A stretch of 22,353 bases of DNA. It comes from a virus. The translations under genes were made by a program, and so were the position numbers. Below the pieces are notes generated by a model. The model saw only the letters and a program-made list of their open reading frames with translations. It ran no database searches and had not been told where the DNA came from. The DNA lies in the IMG/VR virus record IMGVR_UViG_3300040960_001967, positions 1 to 22,353 of that record, one strand, 5' to 3'. Of the stretch, positions 7,426 to 13,377 are shown in pieces (position 1 is the first letter of the stretch; each line of letters begins with the position of its first letter).

Positions 7426-7953
7426 CCCAAATATTGTTTTTTTCATTTGTTCAATACGTTCCTCAGTAGTACCTGATAATGTTGTAAGATTTTTAATACG
7501 ATGTTTATTTCTTTGTAAATGTAAACCAATAGTAAAATCAATTAAGTTTCTATATTCTAAATCAGTTTCTCTAACACCATTATCTTCCATTTCAACTCCT
7601 ACAGGAGAAACATAAAACAAATAATCATATTCATGTAACAAATTTCTAGCTAAACCACAAAACGCTTCAGCCTCATAATAATTAATTGACTTAGCAGCTT
7701 TAGTAAATGACATAACATCAATTACAGTTCTATCTGTAATAATGTTTTCATTCATTAATTCAGCAGCACGTTCAGCTAGAAATACAATTTGACCTTTAAC
7801 AGTTGAATCAGTGTTTAATGGAATACCTAAATCACGCAAATACTTTGAACGTTCAGTAGCAAAATTATAATCTTTAAATTCAGGTAATTCCTTTAAAGCA
7901 TTTACTAATGTAGTTTTACCTACACTCATTGTTCCACATAAACCTATTTTCAT
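7423..7953 (-). CDS. AAA/NadR-like P-loop ATP-binding protein, 177 aa
   Basis: Walker A is GTMSVGKTT at residues 7-15, directly after the first beta strand (MKIGLC). A second motif, ITDRTVIDVMSF (72-83), matches the Walker B and DRxxxD region of the AAA_28/NadR kinase-like family (compare TDRSPIDxLAY). LYFYV-type strands and an Arg-rich C-terminal segment (LHLQRNKHRIKN) follow. Such proteins phosphorylate small metabolites or nucleosides; the substrate here cannot be told. I take the start at 7953, where TAATATG follows the upstream stop, because it places the P-loop at the N terminus. The longer reading from 8013 overlaps the upstream gene. It is probably co-transcribed with the FAD dehydrogenase and MORN-like genes. 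Confidence 0.8.
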   Translation of the reverse strand: MKIGLCGTMSVGKTTLVNALKELPEFKDYNFATERSKYLRDLGIPLNTDSTVKGQIVFLAERAAELMNENIITDRTVIDVMSFTKAAKSINYYEAEAFCGLARNLLHEYDYLFYVSPVGVEMEDNGVRETDLEYRNLIDFTIGLHLQRNKHRIKNLTTLSGTTEERIEQMKKTIFG

Positions 7954-7954
7954 A

Positions 7955-8200
7955 TTAGTTTCTATTTTGTCCTGCTTGACCCATAGCTGTTTTATACCAA
8001 GGCAAACCTTCACGATTACGACGAGCTTCTTTCCAGCCTTCTTCAGTATATTTTATTCCATGAAGATAATATTCTCTTTTACGATTATCTCCTTCAGGTA
8101 ATAATGCTGGTCCTTCCCAATTATGTAACTTACCATCAAAAACATAAGCAATAGTTCCATCTGCTTTCTTAAGTTTTTTAGTTTGTTGATACTTTGTCAT
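7955..8200 (-). CDS. Small MORN-like (YwqK-type) repeat protein, 81 aa
   Basis: The protein has a Lys-rich start (MTKYQQTKKLKKADGTIAYV) and then DGKLHNWEGPALLPEGDN and EYYLHGIKYTEEGWKEARR. This is the 'DGKLHNEDGPA....G..EYYLNGKLHTEEEW' pattern of MORN-like/YwqK repeats, which I recall in many large phages. A Gln/Asn-rich tail ends the protein. An upstream in-frame ATG at 8296 lies inside the FAD dehydrogenase gene. The ATG at 8200 leaves a normal intergenic gap of 37 bases, so I use it. The function of these repeats in phages is not established; no catalytic residues or membrane segment are visible. Confidence 0.65.
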   Translation of the reverse strand: MTKYQQTKKLKKADGTIAYVFDGKLHNWEGPALLPEGDNRKREYYLHGIKYTEEGWKEARRNREGLPWYKTAMGQAGQNRN

Positions 8201-8237
8201 GCTATTAATATAATATCTTTTTTTGAATTTTCCAAAC

Positions 8238-9617
8238 TTATCTAAAATGTACCATATCTCCGGTGTGGTTGTCCCATTCATCTGCCCAATGGTCAACTGG
8301 TTTGGTAAATTTTTCTACTGCTAAAATACCTTGAGCACCAGAAACTGTAATACCACGAGCTGATAGAGCATCACCTACAAAGTGAACATTTGGATAATCA
8401 ATTAAAGCTAAATCACTATCATAAACAAGTGGCTCAGGTGACAAATATTTAACTTCAGGAATATAAATGCCCCAATCATCTCCTAATGTTGGGAATACTT
8501 TCTTCATATCCTCAATAAAATCATCAATGTATTCAAAATAACCTTTAAATGTTTTTCTAATATCATTCAATTCTTCTAAACCAATTTGAAATGCTTCTAC
8601 TTCAGCACCTTCAGATGTTTGTGATACTGTACGAGTTGGAGAATAATATAAACCTTTACCTTTAATTTGACATTTATTAACTACATTACGTGACCATTCA
8701 AATGGGTTACTAATACCGTTAATCTCCATCAATATACCAAAGTTAGTCATGTCATTACGATATGCTTTATCTTTTTTAGCATGGCCGTTATAACTGTTAT
8801 CTCCATAAGTTTTTTCTACAGCAACATAAGCGGCATTATTATTAGTACAGAATGAACGAAGTGAAACTCCTTTATCTTCAAACTTACGATACAATTTAAA
8901 GTCATAACTAACATCAATTAGTTTTTGGAAGTGTTTTTGTGGTGCCTCAAATCGTACTCCAATTTGTACTGATTTTGGTTCTGTTTCTAGATGGTATTCA
9001 TCTTGTAATTCTTGAGCAAAGTCAATACCTGATTTACCTACTCCAAAGATTAATTCATCATATTCCATAGCACCTTCACTAAATTCATTTTTATAAGTGA
9101 AATGTACTAGGCGAGACTCAAAATCAATCTTAAATACTTTTTCATTCCAAATAAAGTTAACACCTTTACTAACTAAGTAATCATACCAATTTTTACCAAT
9201 TTCGTGTAGGTAATCTGTACCAACATGCCATACCGGAAATAAACGAAGTCCAAAATATGGTTTAATAAAATCTGGTTCAGCGTCTGGATTTGAACATTGT
9301 ACTTCCTCTGGTTTGGGATGGAAACGTTTAAAGTTATTAATTACTTCATCCATTAAAGCCATTGCTTTTTTCTCACCAACATACTTAGACAATTGACCTC
9401 CAATTGCTGTATGGTAAGTAAGTTTTCCATCACTCCAACCACCAGCACCCAAAAAGCCAGTCATTACTTCTTCAGGTTTCCTTTTATAAGGATCATTACC
9501 CATATCAATAATGGTAATGTCTTTTCCAGGATAACCATTGTCAACTAATTTGGTAGCAGCATTGACACCTGCTACACCTGCTCCTACAATTACAATTTTC
9601 TTTGCCATATTTAACAT
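8238..9617 (-). CDS. FAD-dependent dehydrogenase (COG2509-like), auxiliary metabolic gene
   Basis: A Rossmann dinucleotide-binding fold begins at once: KKIVIVGAGVAGVNAATKL, with GAGVAG at residues 12-17. It is followed by FLGAGGWSDGKLTYHTAIGG (about 54-73), corresponding to the 'GxGxxSDGKL' segment of uncharacterised FAD-dependent dehydrogenases. The C-terminal FAD-binding motif VHFVGDALSARGITVSGAQG lies at about 410-430. The length (456-459) is normal for the family, so the protein looks intact. The reaction is unknown. The start is either ATG at 9617 (MLNMAKK) or 9608 (MAKK). An intrinsic terminator lies just upstream, so this gene probably heads its own transcript with the two genes after it. 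It is an unusual metabolic gene among structural genes. Confidence 0.85.
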   Translation of the reverse strand: MLNMAKKIVIVGAGVAGVNAATKLVDNGYPGKDITIIDMGNDPYKRKPEEVMTGFLGAGGWSDGKLTYHTAIGGQLSKYVGEKKAMALMDEVINNFKRFHPKPEEVQCSNPDAEPDFIKPYFGLRLFPVWHVGTDYLHEIGKNWYDYLVSKGVNFIWNEKVFKIDFESRLVHFTYKNEFSEGAMEYDELIFGVGKSGIDFAQELQDEYHLETEPKSVQIGVRFEAPQKHFQKLIDVSYDFKLYRKFEDKGVSLRSFCTNNNAAYVAVEKTYGDNSYNGHAKKDKAYRNDMTNFGILMEINGISNPFEWSRNVVNKCQIKGKGLYYSPTRTVSQTSEGAEVEAFQIGLEELNDIRKTFKGYFEYIDDFIEDMKKVFPTLGDDWGIYIPEVKYLSPEPLVYDSDLALIDYPNVHFVGDALSARGITVSGAQGILAVEKFTKPVDHWADEWDNHTGDMVHFR

Positions 9618-9639
9618 TTTAATATATCATTCCTTACTT

Positions 9640-9680
9640 AAAAAACCAAACTAAAAATGGCACCTCTTTTGGGGGTGCCA
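9640..9680 (-). terminator. Rho-independent terminator
   Basis: On the coding strand, TGGCACCCC pairs with GAGGTGCCA (arms within 9658-9680; nine pairs including one G-T, five-base loop), followed at once by TTTTTAGTTTGG and TTTTTT (9640-9657). It ends the transcript of the cupin-like gene and separates it from the FAD dehydrogenase gene. It is the only clear intrinsic terminator I see in the window. Confidence 0.85.
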
Positions 9681-9729
9681 CAGCTACCATAATTTTTATC
9701 CCTTACGGGCGACTGGCTATGAATCAGTC
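9681..9729 (-). other. Structured 3' untranslated region with two small hairpins
   Basis: Just upstream of the terminator the RNA can form GACTG/CAGTC (arms at 9725-9729 and 9711-9715) and a three-pair CCC-GTAA-GGG hairpin (9700-9709) with a GNRA-type loop. The first stem begins at the stop codon of the cupin-like gene. It may protect the mRNA 3' end; its role is unknown, and stems this short can arise by chance. Confidence 0.35.
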
Positions 9730-9993
9730 TTTATGTATTTTTAATTTAAGTGTTCCTTTTCCTTTCCAAACACGATGCCATTCATGTCTTAATATACATA
9801 TTGACATATTTGGTTCTAGTTCCCAAGGAAGATCATTATCTAATTGAATTTGCCATCCTTCTCCTGCTTCAAGAACTTCAACTATTCTATCTTCATTATC
9901 ACGATGCCATAAAAGTTCTATAGGGTCGATATTTTCATCAAATTCTCTTATAACATAAGAATTAGTGACTTCTATATCTTTGTAGGGTCTCAT
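9724..9993 (-). CDS. Small cupin-like phage protein, 89 aa
   Basis: The sequence runs IREFDENIDPIELLWHRDNE, DRIVEVLEAGEGWQIQLDNDLP, then a buried strand and HEWHRVWKGKGTLKLKIHKD. This matches a small protein I recall in T4-like phages ('WHRD..DR.V.VLEG.GWK.QFDNELP......H.HR...G.G.L.LKI'), with the length and His positions of a minimal cupin-type beta barrel. H35 and the C-terminal H-x2-H could bind metal. The start at 9993 overlaps the upstream stop as ATGA, which I prefer to the ATG 15 bases further upstream. It is the last gene before the terminator. The biochemical role is unknown. Confidence 0.7.
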   Translation of the reverse strand: MRPYKDIEVTNSYVIREFDENIDPIELLWHRDNEDRIVEVLEAGEGWQIQLDNDLPWELEPNMSICILRHEWHRVWKGKGTLKLKIHKD

Positions 9994-10256
9994 TTTGTTT
10001 TGCCCCAAGTTTTACCTTTACCTTTTGATTTACATTGAGATGGGGTAGGGCGACAAGATGGGTATTTAGCTCTTTTTTCACCTTTTTTTCTACCACATGC
10101 CTTACATTTTAATCTACCTGTTTTTTTATCTTTTCTACAAGTATTACAATCTACCCATCCTCCTTCTTTACCAGAAGTTCCTTGGCGTTTAAACCATTTA
10201 TGAAGACTTTCGTCTTCTTTAATCATTTCTAAAATTATGTCAGTTAATTTTATCAT
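9990..10256 (-). CDS. Basic Cys-rich small protein (DUF5872-like) with leader, 88 aa
   Basis: An N-terminal amphipathic leader, MIKLTDIILEMIKE (1-14), ends in I-K-E, the prohead-protease consensus. The remainder is strongly basic with six Cys at 37, 40, 51, 54, 68 and 75 (CNTC, CKAC, SCRP, QC), which could bind zinc. The layout W..KQ.WVD......G.L..CGRKKGEKR.KYP.CRPT..QC..K recalls DUF5872-type phage proteins. It overlaps its upstream (10253) and downstream (9993) neighbours as ATGA, so the three are translationally coupled. A packaged nucleic-acid-binding protein is my inference; the family function is unknown. Confidence 0.72.
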   Translation of the reverse strand: MIKLTDIILEMIKEDESLHKWFKRQGTSGKEGGWVDCNTCRKDKKTGRLKCKACGRKKGEKRAKYPSCRPTPSQCKSKGKGKTWGKTK

Positions 10257-10417
10257 TTTATACCTTTCCAGATATCTCCTCTACGACATCTAACTACAGC
10301 GCCTGATTTATAAGCTGATGGTTTTTTAAATTTACGGTCAGCAATACGTAAACATCTATCTCGCTTTACTTTTTTTTCAGCGAGTATTTCTTTAACTAAG
10401 TTTTTTAAATTATCCAT
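10253..10417 (-). CDS. 54-aa basic protein with leader and paired-Cys motif
   Basis: The reading frame is short but well supported. Its ATG at 10417 overlaps the upstream TAA by one base (TAATG), its TGA overlaps the next ATG by four (ATGA), and nothing else fills the gap. The leader MDNLKNLVKEILAE (1-14) ends in L-A-E. The body, DRCLRIADRKFKKPSAYKSG followed by AVVRCRRG, is the 'C.RIA..K...PSAY.SGA.VKCRK' motif that I recall at the ends of many T4-like phage proteins. Here it is almost a free-standing domain. Two Cys (22 and 44) and about one third basic residues suggest nucleic-acid binding. The function is unknown. Confidence 0.75.
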   Translation of the reverse strand: MDNLKNLVKEILAEKKVKRDRCLRIADRKFKKPSAYKSGAVVRCRRGDIWKGIK

Positions 10418-11553
10418 TACCAAAATCCTGAGAAGTTAGACTTTAATCCTAACAGCTTAGCATATCTTGGTAAACGACAGCTCCAATAAGAAGCTTTAGT
10501 TTTATCTTTCTTTTGAGCACAATTATGACGTTTAGCAAAAGCTTGACGTGCTTTAGGATTATTAATTTTTGCTTTTAATCCACCTGAACCGAAACGAACC
10601 GTTTTAATTTTCTTAGTTTTAGGGTCTTTAACATATACTTTATATGCTTTGCCTCCAGATGAGTCACGCATTGGTTTACCTAAAGGTTTATTTTTTTCTT
10701 CATTTAAAGCACTTAACTCACCTCTAATTTCTTCCCAGTCAGCAATTGAACCATCTTTAATATAATCAATAGCTGCTTTTAAACTTGGAAAACCTAAATC
10801 TTTAAAATGATTTTTTAATTTTTCAATAGCATCCTTTACACCAGCTGATTTTAGACTAATTTCATCTAAAGCATTTACCTTTTTATAAACAACAAATGGT
10901 TCATTACCATATCCATATTTAAGTTCTGCCTCAACTCCAGCGTTCATGCTATTAATCATTTCAACTGTTTCCTCAGCAAACTGATTTGCTTTATAAAATA
11001 AATTTTTAATATTTGAGGATTGTCCAGGTTTTGAATTAAACTTCTGTACTAATTCTCCTTTATCATATCCTACTCCACCTATATTAACTACATTACGATC
11101 TGAATTGTAATAAATGGATAAGTTTCTAGGGTTGTCAGCTGTTTTAATTAAATGGATAAGTTCCATATAATTAACATCTATATTTTCTTGTATAGGAAAA
11201 TCTAAAGGAACTTTAGTACCATCTTCTAATATACCAAACTCACCAATATGAGTTTCAGTTAACATTTCTAAGTCATCACCTTGAGCATCAAGTATTCCTC
11301 TAACATATAACGCTCTAGCTTCAGACCATAAATTAAAATAATTTTCAGAACCAGCACGGTAAACATTTTCAGTTAGTGGTTTCTTTTTGTTTATATGGTA
11401 AGCTAATCCCTCGGACAATATTTCGCGTGGGGCTAAGTTTTCGTTTATTAAAGGCGATTTATTACATTTTTCTGAGGCTTTACAACCACAGTTACAGTCA
11501 CTAATTACTTTTTTAGCTATAAGGGCTTCTGTTATGACTTTTTTAAGGTTCAT
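10417..11553 (-). CDS. 378-aa protein: multi-site propeptide plus basic C-terminal domain
   Basis: The N terminus MNLKKVITEALIAKK is a leader with I-T-E before Ala (7-9). Further L/I-x-E sites follow at 36-38 (INE), 47-49 (LSE, then Gly) and 60-62 (LTE), so the first 62 residues could be cut several times. Cys 20, 22, 24 and 30 (CNCGCKASEKC) form a cluster. The middle is an unrecognised alpha/beta region (YYNSDRNVVNIGGVGYDKGE, LKNHFKDLGFPSLKAAIDYI). The C-terminal 90 residues (KAYKVYVKDPKTKKIKTVRF, NPKARQAFAKRHNC, ASYWSCRLPRYAK) match a small basic domain I recall across T4-like phages. It heads a run of three leader-plus-Cys genes and follows an upstream TAATATTTATAA element. Confidence 0.75.
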   Translation of the reverse strand: MNLKKVITEALIAKKVISDCNCGCKASEKCNKSPLINENLAPREILSEGLAYHINKKKPLTENVYRAGSENYFNLWSEARALYVRGILDAQGDDLEMLTETHIGEFGILEDGTKVPLDFPIQENIDVNYMELIHLIKTADNPRNLSIYYNSDRNVVNIGGVGYDKGELVQKFNSKPGQSSNIKNLFYKANQFAEETVEMINSMNAGVEAELKYGYGNEPFVVYKKVNALDEISLKSAGVKDAIEKLKNHFKDLGFPSLKAAIDYIKDGSIADWEEIRGELSALNEEKNKPLGKPMRDSSGGKAYKVYVKDPKTKKIKTVRFGSGGLKAKINNPKARQAFAKRHNCAQKKDKTKASYWSCRLPRYAKLLGLKSNFSGFW

Positions 11554-11555
11554 GG

Positions 11556-11567
11556 TTATAAATATTA
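11556..11567 (-). promoter_or_regulatory. Upstream element TAATATTTATAA
   Basis: The coding strand reads TAATATTTATAACCATG; the TAA is the stop of the nuclease-like gene. It is the best match to the shared element and nearly duplicates the junction at 7411-7425. It is two bases from the start codon. Confidence 0.5.
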
Positions 11568-12551
11568 TCCGAATATTTTAGCAAAATTAAGTACTAAAGC
11601 ACTTTGTTTAGCTGAAAAACTACTTAAAAGATCTTCTGAGGTTCTGAGTTTATTTAAATCAATACTATAAAATATTACTTTTCCTGATTTATCTAAATCT
11701 ACAAAAAATCCTCCATCTCCTGGTTTTCTACCTAATTTAGCATCTAATAATTTAAAAACCATTTCCATAGCTGCATCTTTAGAAGTATCAGGATTATCTA
11801 ATTCTTTATTTATATAATCAAGATTATCTTTTAATGTTTTAAAAATAGGATACTTAGCAGCTAAACCACCTAAATCATCTATTTTTTCTAACTCTAACAC
11901 TTGATCAAAGGCTGGAATTAAATCTTCACCTTTAAAATTGGTAGGATTAATAGTTCTAGCTAAATCACCTCCACCTAAGGCTTTACTTAAAGCGTTAATA
12001 CCTAAAACAACACTTAAAAGAGCTAAATTATCTTTGTCAGCTCCAAATCTTCCTATAGGGATTACAGGTTTACCATATGCTTTAACCTCAACACCTACTC
12101 CATCAAAGTATAAATCAGGATCATCTCCTTCTCTACCTTCTTCAACATTTACTCCACTATTTGAAAAATTATAAAGCCAATATAAAGCAATTTCACCATT
12201 ACCTACACCTTTAGTTTCACCTTCTTCTTCACCTTTTTTAGGTGGAGCTATATTATATAATTTCTCCCAAACATCTTTATCATCTTCTTTTACCTGGATA
12301 GAAAAAGTAGATCCTCCTTTGCCTGGGAATTCATATTTGTTTTTTGATCTAGGTACTTCATCAACACCTAATGCTTTTTTAATAGTTGTATCATATACTT
12401 CAGAACCTTCTTTAATTAAAGAAACTTCTTCTTTAGTATACTCTTCTACTAATCTTTTTAATAATAAAACGTCCTCAGGACTATTCATATCAGGATAGCC
12501 TTTAGGGAACTTATACGAAACTTGATTTAAAAATTTATCTAATATATCCAT
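11565..12551 (-). CDS. PD-(D/E)XK nuclease-like protein, 328 aa
   Basis: A candidate nuclease site runs GVGNGEIALYWLY (E120), DDPDLYFDG (D146) and VGVEVKAYGK (E155-x-K157). This is the E...PD...ExK arrangement of restriction-endonuclease-like folds. The flanking residues are similar to a conserved T4-like phage protein I recall ('GKGEVALYWL...NPDL..DG.GVEVKSY'). The rest is mainly helical, and the C terminus (SAKQSALVLNFAKIFG) is hydrophobic. An IKE-G site at 46-49 suggests possible prohead processing. The ATG overlaps the upstream TAA (TAATG). DNA processing during packaging or attack on host DNA are both possible; activity is inferred from motifs only. Confidence 0.7.
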   Translation of the reverse strand: MDILDKFLNQVSYKFPKGYPDMNSPEDVLLLKRLVEEYTKEEVSLIKEGSEVYDTTIKKALGVDEVPRSKNKYEFPGKGGSTFSIQVKEDDKDVWEKLYNIAPPKKGEEEGETKGVGNGEIALYWLYNFSNSGVNVEEGREGDDPDLYFDGVGVEVKAYGKPVIPIGRFGADKDNLALLSVVLGINALSKALGGGDLARTINPTNFKGEDLIPAFDQVLELEKIDDLGGLAAKYPIFKTLKDNLDYINKELDNPDTSKDAAMEMVFKLLDAKLGRKPGDGGFFVDLDKSGKVIFYSIDLNKLRTSEDLLSSFSAKQSALVLNFAKIFG

Positions 12552-12874
12552 TACTTGAATTTAGCGTCTATTAAACCTTTAAGGTTTTGTTTATTTACTC
12601 CTTTAATATCTTGCATATAACCTAAAAGTACTGAAAAGAATTCAGGTACTTCATTTGCGTTATTAATATTTCCTATTAATTTTTTAAATTGAGCATTATT
12701 ACGAATGAAGTTAGCTGCTTGTTTAGCATCACCTGTTTTAATACCATCAAGGTTAGGTAATTCGGTTTCTTCTTCACTTAAAGGATCATACATTGAATTT
12801 TCATCTTCAATGTCTACATTCATTTCTTTAAGAATTGAAGTTCTAATCATTTCTTTTAACTTTGATTTTTTCAT
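12551..12874 (-). CDS. Acidic helical protein with capsid-targeting-like leader, 107 aa
   Basis: The leader MKKSKLKEMIRTSILKEM is one of the clearest in the window: a basic amphipathic helix ending L-K-E (15-17). An acidic linker follows (VDIEDENSMYDPLSEEETEL), then a compact helical domain (AKQAANFIRNNAQFKKLIGN, VPEFFSVLLGYMQDIKG). There are no Cys and no catalytic motif. It overlaps the next gene as TAATG and starts five bases after the previous stop, so it is part of the same unit. By analogy with T4 internal proteins it may be packaged in the head. Confidence 0.7.
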   Translation of the reverse strand: MKKSKLKEMIRTSILKEMNVDIEDENSMYDPLSEEETELPNLDGIKTGDAKQAANFIRNNAQFKKLIGNINNANEVPEFFSVLLGYMQDIKGVNKQNLKGLIDAKFK

Positions 12875-12879
12875 TTTAA

Positions 12880-13377
12880 TTATGCTTCAGGTTCTGGAGT
12901 TTCTTCTGGGACTTCAGTGGCTGGCTCCTCTGGTGCTGCTGACGGCTCTTCACCTGTCTCGGTGGCTCCTGCCTCACCTGTTGCCTCGGTTGCTTCTGTC
13001 TGTTGACCATAAGATAATATTCTTGCTATAGATTGAATAGCTTGTTCTTCTTCTCCTATATTAGCTAAGTAATATTTTTTACCTTCAACTGTAGCTACCC
13101 AACTTCTAGGGGTATACATTAAGAAGAAATATTCTCCATTACCTAAAATTATTCTAAATGTTGTTGGTTTTGGAGCAACCCACTGTATATCAACTATAAA
13201 CAATTCATATTGATCTGTTAACAAATCAATAATTATTTCTTTTAAACTTGGAAATTTTTCTAAAACTGGAAATTTAGGGGCGTCTAAGGAAACAGTATCG
13301 TCAGCAGCTAAATAATCCGGTTTACGGATTTGCCTAACAACTACTTTAATTTTTTCTCTTAGTTCGTCTCTAGTCAT
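12880..13377 (-). CDS. 165-aa protein with helical leader and Pro/Glu/Ala/Thr tail
   Basis: MTRDELREKIKVVVRQIRK (1-19) resembles the leaders of neighbouring genes but lacks the terminal Glu, so it may not be cleaved. Residues 35-120 look like a single alpha/beta domain (YELFIVDIQWVAPK, FRIILGNGEYFFLMYTP, KKYYLANIGEEEQAIQSIAR). The last 40 residues are low-complexity Glu/Thr/Ala/Pro (EATEATGEAGATETGEEPSA and onward) and are encoded by noticeably G+C-richer DNA (12895-13010) than the surroundings. The start overlaps the upstream stop as TAATG. No family recognised. Confidence 0.65.
   Translation of the reverse strand: MTRDELREKIKVVVRQIRKPDYLAADDTVSLDAPKFPVLEKFPSLKEIIIDLLTDQYELFIVDIQWVAPKPTTFRIILGNGEYFFLMYTPRSWVATVEGKKYYLANIGEEEQAIQSIARILSYGQQTEATEATGEAGATETGEEPSAAPEEPATEVPEETPEPEA

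Noticed and set aside
9618-9657. Bacteroidota-type promoter (TTG at -33, TAnnTTTG at -7) before the FAD dehydrogenase
   Set aside because: TAGTTTGG is one base off the -7 consensus, overlaps the terminator T-run, and no suitably spaced TTG is convincing.
9624-9691. Tiny 18-codon frame across the terminator hairpin (starting MVAVAPPKEV)
   Set aside because: It lies in the terminator and structured 3' region, is very short, and is better explained as non-coding sequence.
9681-9729. Possible tRNA or tRNA-like element
   Set aside because: The stems are only three to five pairs, with no acceptor stem, anticodon arm or T-loop consensus.
12705-13031. Plus-strand open frame of 108 codons, and other plus-strand frames such as 11938-12174, 13948-14223 and 15572-15907
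   Set aside because: They are antisense to well-supported minus-strand genes and consist of Ser/Leu/Ile-rich translations typical of the reverse of Glu/Lys/Asp-rich coding DNA. None has recognisable motifs or spacing.
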